Source: Amblyomma americanum (Eukaryota > Arthropoda > Arachnida > Ixodida > Ixodidae). Taken from it: DNA of 64,000 bases. This document shows, piece by piece, positions 1 to 12,249 of this stretch. The notes under the pieces were generated by a model. That model was not told the origin of the DNA. It was given only the letters and a program-made list of their open reading frames with translations, and made no database searches. Within the stretch, counting starts at the first letter, position 1, and the number at the start of each line of letters is the position of its first letter. The DNA is taken from positions 79,468,324-79,532,323 of the forward strand of contig NC_135506.1 in assembly GCF_052857255.1 (NCBI RefSeq). Reading direction: 5' to 3'. Made by a program: the position numbers and the translations under genes.

Positions 1-999
1 CACAAATTATGGTAGCGGCAGCATCGGCACTGTAGGTGCCGAAGAGAGTTCACATAAGGCCTCACTATCACTTGGAGTGGAAATGAGACGTCGTGGCTAG
101 TGATGCCCGAGTGAGCGTGTTAGACGCGATAATCAAGGCGTTAGGGGTCATGATATCAGTTTCTACCATAGTTGGCAATCTGATTAGTGTGTAAAAATTT
201 TTTCTCGTGAGCCAATCTAAAACACAGGGGGTTTCCAAAATGATAGGGCTGCAAGATTGAAGCCGCGTACGACACTGCATGGCACGATGAATCCGTACGC
301 TTCCGCAACATTGTTCAGCGGGCTCGAATTCATAGTGCGACGGTATGCCCTCGTTACTAGGACGTTTAGTCACTCTCGAGCTGGCTCCGAATGCTGGGAA
401 ACACAATTTTAGCTCTTAAAAGGCCACAGAAAAGGGTGTTTGAACTTGGCTTTAAAATGATTGCGTTATGTAGAGTACAGGCCACCCAGCATTCATGCCG
501 CGTACAAGAGCGGCAAACTTAAAATACTTTCTTTTTAAACTTCCCACCTTCGCAACTCGCGGCGACATGCGCTGTCGGGCTTTCTCGGGCGAAAGCTGGC
601 GTACGACGTCACGTCGTGCAAGTAGCCGGGGTTATCAATTGTTCGCAGCGCCAAATTCTTTCAGACGTCACTCAGCTACCGTGGCCGCGCGCCGGCATCC
701 GTTGGAGCAGGGCCGAGTGGGTGGGGTCTTTAGTGTGGACGGCGGGGGAGCGCCGACGCTTGGCCTGCGAAAATTGACGAGAGAGGAGGCACGTGGAAGA
801 CGCGGAAGTTGAAAATTTGAGTGCATCTAACACAGCTTCCACACAATCTTCCAAGCTTCCAAGTTTCCATCTAACAAGATTCCACGCCAAAATTCTTGCT
901 GGAGGATATTTGTGAAGCGGCCCCCTTTAACATCTCAGAAATACAAGTTTACGAGAGCCCCTTTCTGAGGCCCTTTATTGAGTGCTTGGATTTTAGTCG
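1..999. other. Unassigned stretch
   Basis: No gene or known repeat is recognised here. Positions 540-800 are GC-rich and carry short open frames on both strands, but none has a recognisable domain or a partner elsewhere in the window. Confidence 0.5.
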
Positions 1000-1497
1000 T
1001 TATGCACCCTCAGAAACCATAACCTCTCAAAAGAGCAATTGCATCGCGTCCCAAATTCTAAAGCTCTGGAGTGCCATATATGCTAGGGAGCCCCGATAAA
1101 CAGCTTAGAAGCAGACCCTTTGGACTGTATACTTTTGAGGGGTGCTATACATACTACAGACAGTGGTTAGGACGAGAACCTCTCGATGTTCAGCGCTGCT
1201 ATATCATCGATGCCTTTTAAGCTCAGATCAGTTTCAATTCTCAGCAGTCGAAGTGGCTCAGTGGTTATAACGCTCGTCTGCTGACCCAAAAGACGCGGGT
1301 TTGACCCCGGCCGCAGCGGTCGCATTTCGATGCAGGCGAAATGTTGAGGCTCGTGTGCTGTGCGTTTGTGCAGGTTAAAGAGCCCCGGGTCGTCTGAATA
1401 TTTCCGAGCCTTCCACTACGGCGTCCCACATAGCTTGACGTGCTTTTGAACTTTAGATCCCATGAAAAAAAACTAAAAGCCTATTTCACATCTACGA
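1000..1497. repeat. Segmental duplication 2, copy 1
   Basis: This stretch aligns collinearly with 51508-52006, in the same orientation and by eye at roughly 85-90% identity. The match includes the non-SINE flank (a block reading 'tatatgctagggagcc' followed by 'cttttgaggggtgctatac') and an embedded SINE. Because the flank as well as the SINE matches, this is a duplication of host DNA and not two independent SINE insertions. Similarity fades at about 1498. Confidence 0.8.
1245..1473 (+). mobile_element. tRNA-derived SINE (Ruka-like, short form)
   Basis: The tRNA-like head has an A box at 1253-1264 (gtggctcagtgg) and a B box at 1297-1309 (gggtttgaccccg). It is followed by the body shared by all copies in the window: gcatttcgatg-aggcgaaa, a gttaaag-ccccggg-tggtc block, and ttccactacggcg. 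A short A-rich end lies near 1465. The head-body architecture matches what is known of the tick Ruka SINE; the family name is from memory. Confidence 0.8.
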
Positions 1498-3097
1498 TAG
1501 CCTGAAGTGATTTGGACTGAGGAGCTTCTTCTATTCCACATGTAGAGAGCAGTCATCGACCGCCATTGTCTGTAGTACGTACAACACCCAGCAAATAACA
1601 CCATGGGCTAGGCCCCAATGCACCCTTCCTGTACAATCGCACCAGCAATAATTGTGGCTGCAATGACTACACTCATAAACACACCACAAGACTAGCTTTG
1701 ACCATCACATGGATACCAGCCATTTCCACAGATAAGCAGCCTTACCAACATAACACCTGCATTAGGACCCCAGTATTCGCACTGTTCTTCATGCAGTATC
1801 CTGTACGCCCACACCACATGCACACTGTAACACAACATCTGACAGACAGCGTTTGCTCGACGCCAGTGCATCGACCCTCCTCAGTCACAGCAGCAGTGAT
1901 TTCCTCTATCATGACGACTATGACGAATATGTTGCATGCATACCAACCATAGTGGAAAACTCCCAAAGCAGCCATACGAAAAACTACTCCTACATCAAGA
2001 ACGTGGTCATTCCTGCTGTTCTCCACGCACCGGTGATTTTCGCCTTTGCAGCACATTCGCTTAGGCGCTCCATTCCTGTTTCTCTCAGCGGTTGCAAAGT
2101 GACAATCTGGGGACCCCCTACGCCTATAGAATGTTTTGCATATACCGATGCACGAAAAGGAGTATTCTCTTAGCAAGCTCAGTTTGCGCCTCGTGACATG
2201 GAGGGCGTGGAATTCGCTGCGTGAATTCGCCGACACTCCTGTTGTTCTTCATGGGCGGGAAAAACGCCTTTTCAACACATTCACTTGTGTGTCACCAGTT
2301 CTTGTGCTGTTGCGTGCTGCCTAGCGCTGCACTGGAGAACATAGGCACCTAAACTACACTACCAACGTCACAACAGCAAGGGGTCAACAATACAGGCACT
2401 GAACACCACAAATGATCTACGTGCGATTCACTGCAAGAGTAACGCCACCATTCAAAGACAAATTAATGCCAGCTATTACAGCCACCACCTAGCCCTCTAA
2501 TCCCAGCCACATTTATTTGTGCTGCAATGACGACAACATGCACAACCACGCCATTGTTTCAGCTCTGCCTATACTACGCGGACGAGCAATCGTTTTAACG
2601 CCATCGAAAATTACGGCATCAATGCTCTTCACCATGAAAACGGTGGTCTAAGACCCCGAAAGCTATACGCCCATTACGCGGAAGCTCTCTAACCAAACCA
2701 AGCACCAACATTACACAAAAACGGAAGCCACATTCACACCCACGTCACAATCACAATCGACTGTAATGTCCTACAATGAGATTTTCGTGAACGAGAGCAG
2801 CGGTACGAGGACGGCCAGCACTAAGAACACGAAACCGCGCAAGAGAACCACAACCTTCGAACAACTGGAAACAAACGAGGCTAACGTTAGCGGAAAAGTG
2901 TCTTGGACGGAAATAACCAGCCGAACGCAGACCATAAACATCTACGATCAAAGCCAAATACCATAAACTGCACTTTTGTACTACATAGGCAAAAATGCAG
3001 GCGAGAAGCGGATCACTATAAAGACGGCTTGGTTAGTATGCAAGGCCTCAAATATGTGCTGTGCTGCTATTTTGAAGGCCATGACATTATTGCGCTG
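1498..3097 (+). other. A/C-rich block with degenerate exon-like cores
   Basis: The plus strand is strongly enriched in A and C, with many caca/acaac runs. It contains at least two degenerate copies of the core found across the window. Around 1780 one reads FALFFMQ, and around 2236 one reads TLLLFFMGG in the same codon phase. Segment 1517-1550 resembles 50917-50950 (cttcttctattcc-catgtagag-gcagtcatcga). No splice pair is obvious and no long frame exists. I read it as eroded relatives of the exon-like units described elsewhere. Confidence 0.35.
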
Positions 3098-3099
3098 GG

Positions 3100-4359
3100 A
3101 CCGACGGAAACCCGTGCAATGCATGACAAACACCTCCGCGTACTTTGATCGCTCCATCGTCTGTTCGAATACGACCTTTCAGCGTTGCACAAAAATACTT
3201 CCGCAGCGGCACTCCTGCTGTTTTTCATGCTGTCGATGCAGCAAATCACGCAGGTCTTGCGGCGGCGCCGGTTCTCGCGCTTGCGCCGCCTGCTGTCCTG
3301 ACTCCTCACACTCCTCACATGCACCACCAAAGTGCCACCTAGACGCCTGCATTATTAAAATTACACCACATCGAACAACAGACAAAAAGGCTCTTTGCAT
3401 AACATTAACGACAAATACAACATAAGCACAAGCACAAGGTGCGATGAGTGATTCTGCCAGTTTCCTCGATATCACGAACCAAGCACTAAGAATATCCCAC
3501 AGCAATAATCGCGAAGAGCCATTCATATTGACGAACGCAGCAACAAAAACATGCGGACGGCAATACCACCGCTAGAGTGAGACACATAAGTGTTAACACC
3601 TGACAGACAAGACGCCCGTGGCCTTAACCACCACTGGATGCACAGCAATACCACAACGACACAAGGACAAGAAAACAAGAATGAGAAATGAAGGGTCGCC
3701 GCGGTGGCTCAGTGGTTATGGCGCTCGGCCACTTTCCCGAAAGACGCGGCTTCGATCCCGGCCACAGCGGTCAAATTTCGGTGGAGGCGATACTCTAGAG
3801 GCCCTTGTACTGTGCGATGTCTGTGCACGTTAAGAACCCCAGGTGGTCGAAATTTCCGGAACCGTTCACTACGGCGCCCATCATAGCGTTTTGAGAGTTG
3901 CTTCGTGACGTTAAGTTCATAAACCAAACCAATATAAACAATTATTAGTATTGTCGACTCAAGCTTTATGGAAAAGGACATCTGTGTTTGCGACATGCAT
4001 GAAAGAGGAGATGCGGACAGATGAGGCTAGAAAGACGTTGGGGATAAGATGGCCGCAGCTGTGACGGGACAGGGAGGGATACGGGAGAGCTCTTAGGCCT
4101 CCTGTGGACGTGGTGCCGCGGTGCCAGTACATCCCAGCCGCCGAAAAGCACCATGAACCCAGATGATTTCACCTAGTGCTACTATCCCAGCTGCAATGAC
4201 GAGGACTAACTTTGGAGGCACAACAGCAAGAATGGCATAAGATGGGAAGCACCCTGATCGCACCCATGGAACTGAAGAGGGTGGGTGCACTCCGGACTGT
4301 CTCGCTATGGCCCTTACGAGCATCACCACGGCTTGCGATACCAGAGAGAATGCAATGTG
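3100..4359 (+). other. Exon-like unit A1
   Basis: The core near 3208-3240 reads AALLLFFMLSM and is followed by a short frame and a stop. An A/C-rich tail follows (3310-3660), and then a donor-like site at 4360 (AATGTG|GTGAGC). A SINE at 3696 interrupts the tail. The counterpart in the other duplication copy is 58768-60031. The A/C tail is also recognisably related to 47830-48030 (shared ataagcaca and attctgccag blocks, and gtgttaacac). No acceptor was assigned. Whether it is spliced or translated is inference. Confidence 0.35.
3696..3935 (+). mobile_element. tRNA-derived SINE (Ruka-like, short form)
   Basis: It begins gccgcggtggctcagtgg (A box) with the B box cttcgatcccgg near 3751. The usual body follows (aatttcggtggaggcga, cacgttaagaacccc-aggtggtcgaaatttcc, cactacggcg), ending near the aaaccaaacc tail. 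It is present at the orthologous place in duplication copy B (59368). Confidence 0.88.
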
Positions 4360-4889
4360 GTGAGCTCCTATGCCCTCTGGCTTATTTGTCTGTCGCGAGC
4401 TAGAACCCTATGTTCATAGGAATGTGCTTCAGAAAGCATGTGTGATGCTGATGTCACACTCAAGTGGTCTTCCAAAATTACTGACAAGTCACGAGTAAGT
4501 ACCAATACTCTGCATTACTTATCAACGCCTAGAGTTCTTCATTAGTCATCCATTAAGATGAAACTCGCTGTCAAGCTTTCCGCTAATAGCAACACGATCC
4601 CATAATTCGTCATCATGTGGGGAGAGTTGCTGACAGGGATACCATGAATTGGCTTACTTTGTCCCCTGATTTGTACATAAGCTCCGGGCGTCGAAACTAT
4701 GCTTACTGATTCCAGAAAGTGACTCACATGTTATGCACAATGATCCAAATTTATCCACATGTCCAAGCAATGCTTCCTGGTCGTGCGCAGATGCGTTGAC
4801 CACGATGACGTAATGAAATTCATTGCCGCGTCAAAAAATGTTCTGACACCCTCCGAATTTCGTGGCATGGACGGCGGATGCCAGGTTTT

Positions 4890-5489
4890 TAAATGCGATG
4901 ATCGCAAGCAAGGCTTCTCTGCAGGCTATCGGTCCAGGCCGCCTGCTGAACACCTACCGTGAGCCGCTTTGCCGTTTACCCAGACGAAATCTGCGCGTGC
5001 GTTATGAATGTGTCAGTGTCCCATCCAGGCAGCGACGGAAGTCAGCACCTGCCCCGGTGTCGAGGCCATCCGCATCACCCCAGTTCCTCTTGAGAATGGC
5101 GGCCACTCTTCTAGCGACGCTCCGACACATAACACGACTTGACCCTAACCGAAGTAAGCACAAATGGGGACATCACAACGGAATCATCAAAAAGATACAG
5201 AACAGCCTTCTTCAATACAGCGAAAACTTGCGACACATCACGAGACGAGAGCAAAGCTTTGACAAAACCTTTACACCAGTGAAGAGGATAATAACAAACG
5301 GCCGAAGACAACTTAGTTGACATTAGACGAGCAGCGGCAATGGAACCCGAAACTCGTTGGCTGCCAACACTGCAGGTTTCGTGAAGCAAGCGGTAACCGA
5401 AGCTGCGTCTGTGCCTCGACTCCTCGATACTCTCCCCGCATCATAGACCTCATCCAAGACGGTCTCAGATCACCTTCGGCGTAGTACTG
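4890..5489 (+). other. Exon-like unit A2
   Basis: The unit contains a degenerate core near 5083 (cctcttgagaatggcggcc), an A/C-rich tail (5110-5330), and a donor-like site at 5490 (GTACTG|GTGAGC). The duplicate is 60560-61193, which keeps the same donor. The left limit is arbitrary because no convincing acceptor is visible. Short frames only. Confidence 0.3.
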
Positions 5490-5491
5490 GT

Positions 5492-6990
5492 GAGCACAGC
5501 ATATGTTCTCCGTTTTCGCAAAGCTGAGAAATAGCTGCTAAGGACATCGAGGTAATGGCAAGCTGTATGGCGATCATCCTTTCTTCACACGCTTGTCTTC
5601 TGGCAAAGTAAAAACGCACCCATGCAACGCAGAGATAATTTACACGTTCTGGGAATTAATTTTTTTTCAAATTCGCTCCTGTTCATTAGAGATGGAGAGA
5701 ATAACGTGTACGAGCACTACTATTTCATCGATGGTTTTTATAGGTGCATAGCAAGTAATAACACTCACTTTGGAAGGCTATGCACTCACAGATACTTTTT
5801 GTCGGGTGTGTTATTGGCCGGTGCTCCGTCTATCGAATGTCGCTAACAACTGCTGACGTTAGCCAATCCCTGGAAGCAACAATAACTGTTAAATGTTAAA
5901 GGGGGCATCAGCGACCCATTGAGTGTTGCGCGAAGGAGCGCCATTTCCCCTCTTCGGCACTTGTCTGTTGTCGGCACTTTTTTTTGTAACTCAGCGGCCT
6001 TACTGCTCAAAACTGTACAGTATGCAGGGTCGAACCACGCCGCGTATTGTGATTTTTCATCAGCATATCATAAGAACGTTGTGCTACTCGGACGGTGGAG
6101 TCTGTGCTGAATAAGTCTAGAAGGCTTAGAAGTCGCCCTGATAAAAAGCGCCATGGAACCTATGCTCAATTTGTTGCATTGCGAGATTTTTACCTGCCCA
6201 GCAGTTCCTGTCGAATGCACTCGCGGAGCCTGCATTATATTTAGCACGTGTGTGATGCAGGCCCTGATAGAAGAGCTTACTCGTATTGGCTGTTTCACCT
6301 CAGCTCATACTAAACAGAGTCGCGTATTTTCCTTCATTTATTCTTTTAAAATGTTGGTTTTCGTCACAGGCTTGCACTTAACTACTGTGCACATGCAGAA
6401 GGAAATATGAAAGGCGCAGTAGATGTGCATAACTCTAAACGGACATCTGAACATGCCGGGAGTTGGGGGATTAAGAAGTGGAAGACTCCATAGTGGAGGA
6501 GTTCGGAGTGGCGCTCGGATTTGTATTTGGCTTTTTAGTTTTGGCGCTAGTAGAACATGCCCGCCCCGCCGCAGCTCCGAGGTCCGTGGTCGTGGTGGCC
6601 CTGGTGATGCCGGACACTTTCTTGCCCTTATCACAAGCGCGTTCATGCGCCGTGTAGCGGCCGTCAGCTTCTAGGCTCTGCACTGGCGCGTCGCCTGCGT
6701 ATGCTGCATGGTTGCCTTACATTTCGTATTGGAGCGGTGTCGATAGGTGGCACACGGTCGCCATGTGCATTCTAGTGACATGGAGCTCAGAACAAAACCA
6801 GTGGATAAAGGCTGACCAGCTTTACGCAGAGAAATATTCAGAGCTGCGCGTTACCCTGTTCGTTTCTCTGTTCGATACGTTTCCTCAAAGGTCCACGCCG
6901 TGAGTTGTGAATTATCGCAGTCCGGATGGGAAGCTATGTAACTGACACTGTTGGCGAATTAACATTTAGAAAGTCTGTATCTCTTATTTC
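5492..6990. other. Intron-like spacer between exon-like units
   Basis: No repeat family or domain was recognised. Base composition shifts away from A/C-rich to mixed. The same sequence, with small indels, lies at 61196-62680. A minus-strand frame at 6471-6683 is treated separately. Confidence 0.5.
6471..6683 (-). other. Minus-strand ORF shared by both duplication copies (doubtful)
   Basis: The frame encodes a 70-residue Ser/Thr/Ala/Lys-rich stretch (AHERACDKGKK, then a TTTTDLG run). The same frame is longer and unbroken in the other copy (62164-62463), and here it has an upstream stop (EM*GN in place of EMYGN). It has no recognisable domain. Recent duplication alone explains the conservation, so coding status is unproven. 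Confidence 0.12.
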
Positions 6991-6995
6991 TGCAG

Positions 6996-7948
6996 CCAGT
7001 CAAGACCCTGAGCGCAGCTGGCTCACAAGGCGACTGAACCCCTTACCTGGAGCACAGCCTCTCGCTCAAAGCCTCAGTACGGTGTCTGCAGGATTGAGCC
7101 AGTCTTTCTGCCACCGAGAGCCACCTTTATTGCCCACAGCGACGCTTCTCTTGTTCTTCATGGTGCCAGCAATCGGCCAGGTGCCAGGAGCACCTTGCAC
7201 TGCTGCTGTTTTTCATGCCGGCGGCTCCCCTATCTAGCCAACACTACACATGACACCATCCCCCCAGCGACAAACTTAGCGAACGCAACACAGCCAGCAT
7301 AGCCAGAACAAAAACGTGGGTGAGGTCCGAGAACACAATAAGAATTAGACACATATCAAGTAGTGAACATGACAACGCTGACACTGTCAATGCAACCATG
7401 CTCACGAACATAAGAAGAACCGTTAATCGTATACCTCCACAACCACAAAATTATGAACAGCAATGAACACGAACAGATTGATCAACACAATAGACCGCAA
7501 GGTTCTACGCGCTGCTACACTGCATTCAAATATAGTATTAATACGTACAAACACTACCTTAAAAATTGTACCAACACAAGAATCATGCAGCACTAACCGC
7601 AGACGGGGCTTGGGAAACCTGTAAAGTTTTTAAAACATGACACCAAGCAACACCAACAGCCCACGTTTTACAGGAACTGATACACCACACAAAGCATTGC
7701 GAAATTCAAAAGATACTTGGACGGACACCGATGGCACCAGCTGCAGTTACTACGACGAGCACGACTGCCAACACGACTATCGATGACATGCTGTGGGGAT
7801 ACTGGCGACCAGTGGCGCGCCAGCATCACAGAGCTCTACCAGCACTCTCCAGCGACAACTTGGCACTCCGGACATTCACCGCTGTGGCAGTGACGAGACT
7901 TCGCCACATTCTGCGATTCCACCCCGGGTGAAATTCACGTGCTGCACG
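6996..7948 (+). other. Exon-like unit A3
   Basis: This is one of the clearest units. The acceptor cttatttctgcag ends at 6995. The core at 7144-7170 reads TLLLFFMVPA, and a second ctgctgtttttcatgccggcgg copy follows near 7205. The tail to 7930 is A/C-rich, and the donor is CACG|GTGAGT at 7949. Length is 953 bp; the duplicate 62688-63648 is 961 bp and keeps both splice sites. The frame around the core stops at about 7237, so most of the unit would be untranslated. No known family. Confidence 0.42.
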
Positions 7949-8025
7949 GTGAGTTCATTGACAGCCTAGCTCTTTTCATATGACCTTACTAGCTAAATAC
8001 ATATGTAGCATGCAGGTAACAAACT

Positions 8026-9955
8026 TTCGGTACTTTTCGTAGAAGAAGGTTCAGCAGCTCTGTGGGACCACTGCCATATATGGTAATAAAAGCAGTGTCA
8101 GTGCCTCCATGTGGCAAACACTTGCACTGCTGGGGCCACAGCAAAGGTCAGTGAACAGGAAGCGGTATTTTCTGATTGCATTACACCAATTCCAAACTTT
8201 TTGCGGATTTCTCAACACTTGAAGAGCCATAGTTTTAGGACCAAAAGCAATAGTAAGCAAATCTCCCTTCCTGCAACGTCTATTTTGCAAATTTAATTTG
8301 ATGAGCTGCTGCGTTCAAGCAGGAGACAATTATTTACACACATATTGTTTTTCCAACCAGAACTGTTGGCTTTTCACGACAAAGAAATCCAGCAGAGGTG
8401 GTGGATTTCATACAGTGGTGTATTTTTGTGAATCTATGCAGTGAAATTGTTCTATTCAGACGTGTTAAAGTACAGCAGTGCTCTCAGTTGTAGCTGTGCT
8501 AGACCAGTAATTATTGACAACTCGCGCTCTTCTCTGGAAAGAAAGTGATGGCGCAGCACCAGCTGTTTGGAAACTCGAGGGGTTATGCTACATTTGCTTC
8601 GCTAAAATAACTTATCAACATCTGAATAGCCAGCGAGGGACGCGAATCTCCGATTAGCATTAGAAAAGTTACAAACCTTGGATTGTAGCCTGCTTATGAG
8701 GGCGAGCTAAGCAATGCGACACTTCACTTGATATAGGAATGTGGCCGTTGTATCAGTGCCCACAAAGAATGCTCAAATAAACTGAATTTGAATGGCATGC
8801 CAAACAAATTACATAATGACCAAAATATCTTTTTCGAATGCCTACGGCTTCAGGCACTGATTATGGCGCCAGGTGTACCTGTGAAGAATTCTGTAATAAT
8901 TATCCCCTGCCACAACGCTTTAAGTAGCGAGAGTGAAATTAAACGGGTTTTAAACTCTGTTCAAACAGTACCGGTGTATGGCTACCAGTAAATGCTTCAT
9001 CAGCCTGCCTACGCCCACTGCAGGGCAAGGCCTCGATCCATGTCTCTCCAATTAACCCTGCCCTGTGTCGGCTGCGGCCGTCCTACGCCTGCAGATATCT
9101 GAATCTCATTCGCCCACCTAACTTTCTGCCGCCCCCTGCTGCGCTTGCCTTCTCTTGGAATCCACTCAGTCGCCCTCAATGACTAGCGCTTATCTTGCCT
9201 CCGCATTATATGCCATGCCCTAGCGCATTTCTTCCTCTTGATTTCGAATAGGATGTCATTAACCCGCGTTTGTTCCCTTCCCACTCTTCCCGTTTCCGGT
9301 CTCTTAACGTTACACCTACCATTTTCCTTTCTATAGCTCCCTATTAAGATATATAGATAAACTGCCATTCATGATCTCAGATTTCGGGCATCTCAGTAGG
9401 CTCTTCATTTCGTGCCGATATTGGATGGCTAATCGAGAGGCTGCACCCGGACGGCAGCAAAGTTGCCTCATTTCTGTACACCATTAACTTGTGCTGTAAT
9501 CTTCATTTCGTGGTAGTTCGGCTTCGTTGGCAAGAGCGTGGAAGAGGTAGAAAATATTCTCAAAATGAGCAAAAACCAAACTTTGTGTGCAATAAATATA
9601 TTCCTGCCCGCCTTTTAGCAAAGCATGCCTGCGCAGATTTCTTGTTTGCTTTGAGGAACACGCATGTGTGACTTGTACTAAAAAAATTAGGCAAACTTTT
9701 TAATCTGGCTAATCCTGAGTAACAAAAACCAAAGCTTCAGAGTTATCCTGGTAAAGCTTGGCTAAACTTGGTTGCATCTCGCTTGGATCATCCATGGCGA
9801 CTCCTGCCGTTGAATTGCTGAAAGCTGCTGCAATACGTTATCATCAGCTGAGAGGAAGCAGAGGCAATATGAAGAGGGCGAGCGCATGGCTTCGGCGTAG
9901 CTGCTGTTGAGTGAAGTCATGGTTGTCACGTGACTAGGCATAAGCGAGCGCTCGG
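8026..9955. other. 1.93-kb segment present only in duplication copy A
   Basis: Copy B jumps directly from the equivalent of 8025 to 9956 (junction near 63750). The flanks share a 5-bp tttcg. The segment holds the tail of the intron-like spacer and a minus-strand LINE fragment (8995-9370). No element-like termini are visible at its ends, which suggests a microhomology deletion in copy B and not an insertion in copy A. Confidence 0.75.
8995..9370 (-). mobile_element. Non-LTR retrotransposon 3' fragment (RTE-like ORF2 C terminus)
   Basis: Read on the minus strand, the region encodes the tail of an endonuclease/reverse transcriptase protein: REQTRVNDILFEIKRKKC, then a HIMRRQDKR block. Further down, frames for WIPREGKRS- and RGRQ-like segments run toward 9000. 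This C-terminal signature is common in RTE-type elements of arthropods. It is heavily 5'-truncated and carries frameshifts, with no RT catalytic motif present. Confidence 0.7.
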
Positions 9956-10072
9956 TTTCGACGGCGGGGGCTGACGTGGCAGCTCCTGGTCAAACTCCCG
10001 CACACGGCGAATTATGACTATATAGCGTCAGTATCTGTCTTTCTCTGAATCCCAAGTTTCCATTTTCTGCAG

Positions 10073-12010
10073 GTTGACTCATCTGGCTCCTGGCACCATT
10101 TCGGATTTGCTGCTTGAAAGTGAAGCATTTCTGCGCGGGCGTCATCAGTCCTGTTCTTCTTCCTGGTGGCTGTTACCACGCAACGACCCACCCTGTACGC
10201 CTTCTCTACACGACAGCATCCAGAAAACTCCAGCCACCCTGACCTGCAACAAGTACAATCAGCGCTACATGCTTTAGAGCTGCCGCAGCAACTACACACA
10301 TGAAAAACCTTTGCGTGCACATCTGCGCACAACGCAGACTTTCTAACAAGAACACGAACGTACACAATGACGGCCACAATACAAATTGCACCAAAGGAAT
10401 CCGCGCAAACACAGCCACCGTAATCACCTGCCATAACTCAACCATTCCAGCTGTCGCTACCGTGAGGGCCCTTGTTTTGATGACGGCACTCATGATGTTC
10501 TTCATGCATCGGCGAAATGTTCCTTTTCAACATATCGCCAGAGATGAACAATCTGCAGCCATGTGCTAGGCACACACAGAAGCTACACCCCTACAATCCA
10601 CGACTACACGCATGCATACCGACACCAACATCACAACTATCGCGAACATACCGGGACTTTTACTGATTCAACAAGCGTCGCCATCGTGCTGACGGCCAAG
10701 AGTTCACATATTATTCACGCATCGGCGAAGTGCGTTTTTTAAGCGCAATCGCTCTAGCGACATCACTTCTGTTCCTCTTGCGGGGCTTCCATGTGCCGCA
10801 CTGGTCACACACTACAGGACTACTCCGCACGCATTAATGGGCACAACACCATCTATACAGCAACCTACCCCCTCCGAAACACAGGTGCACAGAAGAGCTT
10901 TCACGACGACTACAATCAGAACCCCACCTTCTGATTGTAGTCGTCAGCCACAAGCGTATCATTCCCGCTGTCGCTGCCGCGTATTGGCGCGTCCAAGTCA
11001 TCCAAGCTACCAGGATCGTCGCAGTGCTGGCAGCCTATACATACCACACACAATCGAAAACCACAGCCAGCAAGCAAGTCCAGTCGCTTAGACCGACCCC
11101 ATCACAGCTACACAGAGAACGCCACTGACATCGTCACACCTACGAGCCCTTATTCTGTGGCAGCACACGAAGGTACTCTGAAGACGACCACAACAAGCAC
11201 TATGCCAGAAAGAACCGATAAAAGCTGTCTCCACTGTACGCGCGCTAGTTTCTAATCGTTTAGACAAGAAGTTGAAGGCACTCGTCCCGACTTGCTTTGG
11301 CCCGGCAAGCAGCAACGTCAATGTGTTGATGACGGCACTCGTGATGTTCATGTGGCGGCGAATTGCGCGTTTTCAACAGAATCGCCAAAGATGCACCTGC
11401 ATGGGCAAGGAACGCACAGAAGCTCCACCGATTATACACGCATGCATACGGACACTACCACCACAGCAATCGCGAACGTACACCGAGCGAGCTGTAAAAA
11501 TTCTAACAAGAACTCAAAGGTACATAAATTCAAAACTATGCCGTAGGAACCCGTGCAATCCACAGCCACATAGACATTGCCAGCCCTGCAACGATCCTGA
11601 AAAAAGTACGAAGGCACTATGAACCACAACAGCCAGAAACAACCAACCCTAAAACACGATAGTGAACTTGCCCAGCAGCTAACATGGTTAAGGCGGCACT
11701 TTGCACATAGCCATCATATCCACATATAACATATCCAGCATTGCGGCACCACACTTGCTGCACATGTTCGTGGCCGTTCGCCGAATTGGCAGCCCTGACG
11801 CCTTTTCCACATGCACAACACCGCACACATTATCAGCCAAAAAATATCTCAAGCAATAGACACCCGCCACGACTTGCATGCAACCCGCACGATCACCATT
11901 AAATGCATCACAGCTGCCACGACTACACGCGTGAACACACCTGCATTGCAGATTTGGCAAACAAACGTGTATGGATTCTTCATTTGATAAATAAAATTTC
12001 CACAACTCCT
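10073..12010 (+). other. Exon-like unit A4 and degenerate tandem block
   Basis: A good acceptor (tttccattttctgcag) ends at 10072 and is repeated at 63870 in the other duplication copy. The following 1.9 kb is A/C-rich and internally repetitive. Segment 10460-10650 matches 11305-11490 (shared gacggcactc, gatgttc, ggcgaa, then cacacagaagct and cgcatgcatac). Cores read TALMMFFMH (about 10486) and TALVMFMWR (about 11331). No donor was found, so this may be a run of eroded units and not one exon. No long coding frame. Confidence 0.3.
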
Positions 12011-12249
12011 GGTTATCTGAGAAATCGAATTTATTTCACGAGTCTGTGATGATTTGCTCCCTGGTCCAGTGGCCCCAGGCAGTACAACAGCATTGGTCAA
12101 ACGTTGGGCTATCATTGGCAAAAATTGGCACGAACATCGGTCCTACACTGGCATTTGCCATTTTGACACATTGGCCCTACTTTCAATTTAGGGCCAACGT
12201 ACGGCCGATCAAGAATCCAACGTAGGCCTGGCGTTCGTTCTGCGACATG

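Larger units (their letters stand above)
3098..10205. repeat. Segmental duplication 1, copy A
   Basis: This segment is collinear with 58765-64000 in the same orientation, at about 90-95% identity by eye. Matching landmarks include gaccgacggaaacccgtgc at the left edge, the SINE at 3696, donors at 4360, 5490 and 7949, and acceptors at 6995 and 10072. Copy A carries an extra 1.93 kb (about 8026-9955) absent from copy B. The right end of the homology is not reached because copy B runs off the window. Both copies carry the SINE at the same place, so that SINE is older than the duplication. Confidence 0.93.

Noticed and set aside
8026..9955. Copy-A-specific 1.93 kb as an LTR element with 5-bp duplication
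   Set aside because: No TG...CA ends, terminal repeats, or gag/pol frames; microhomology deletion in copy B is simpler.
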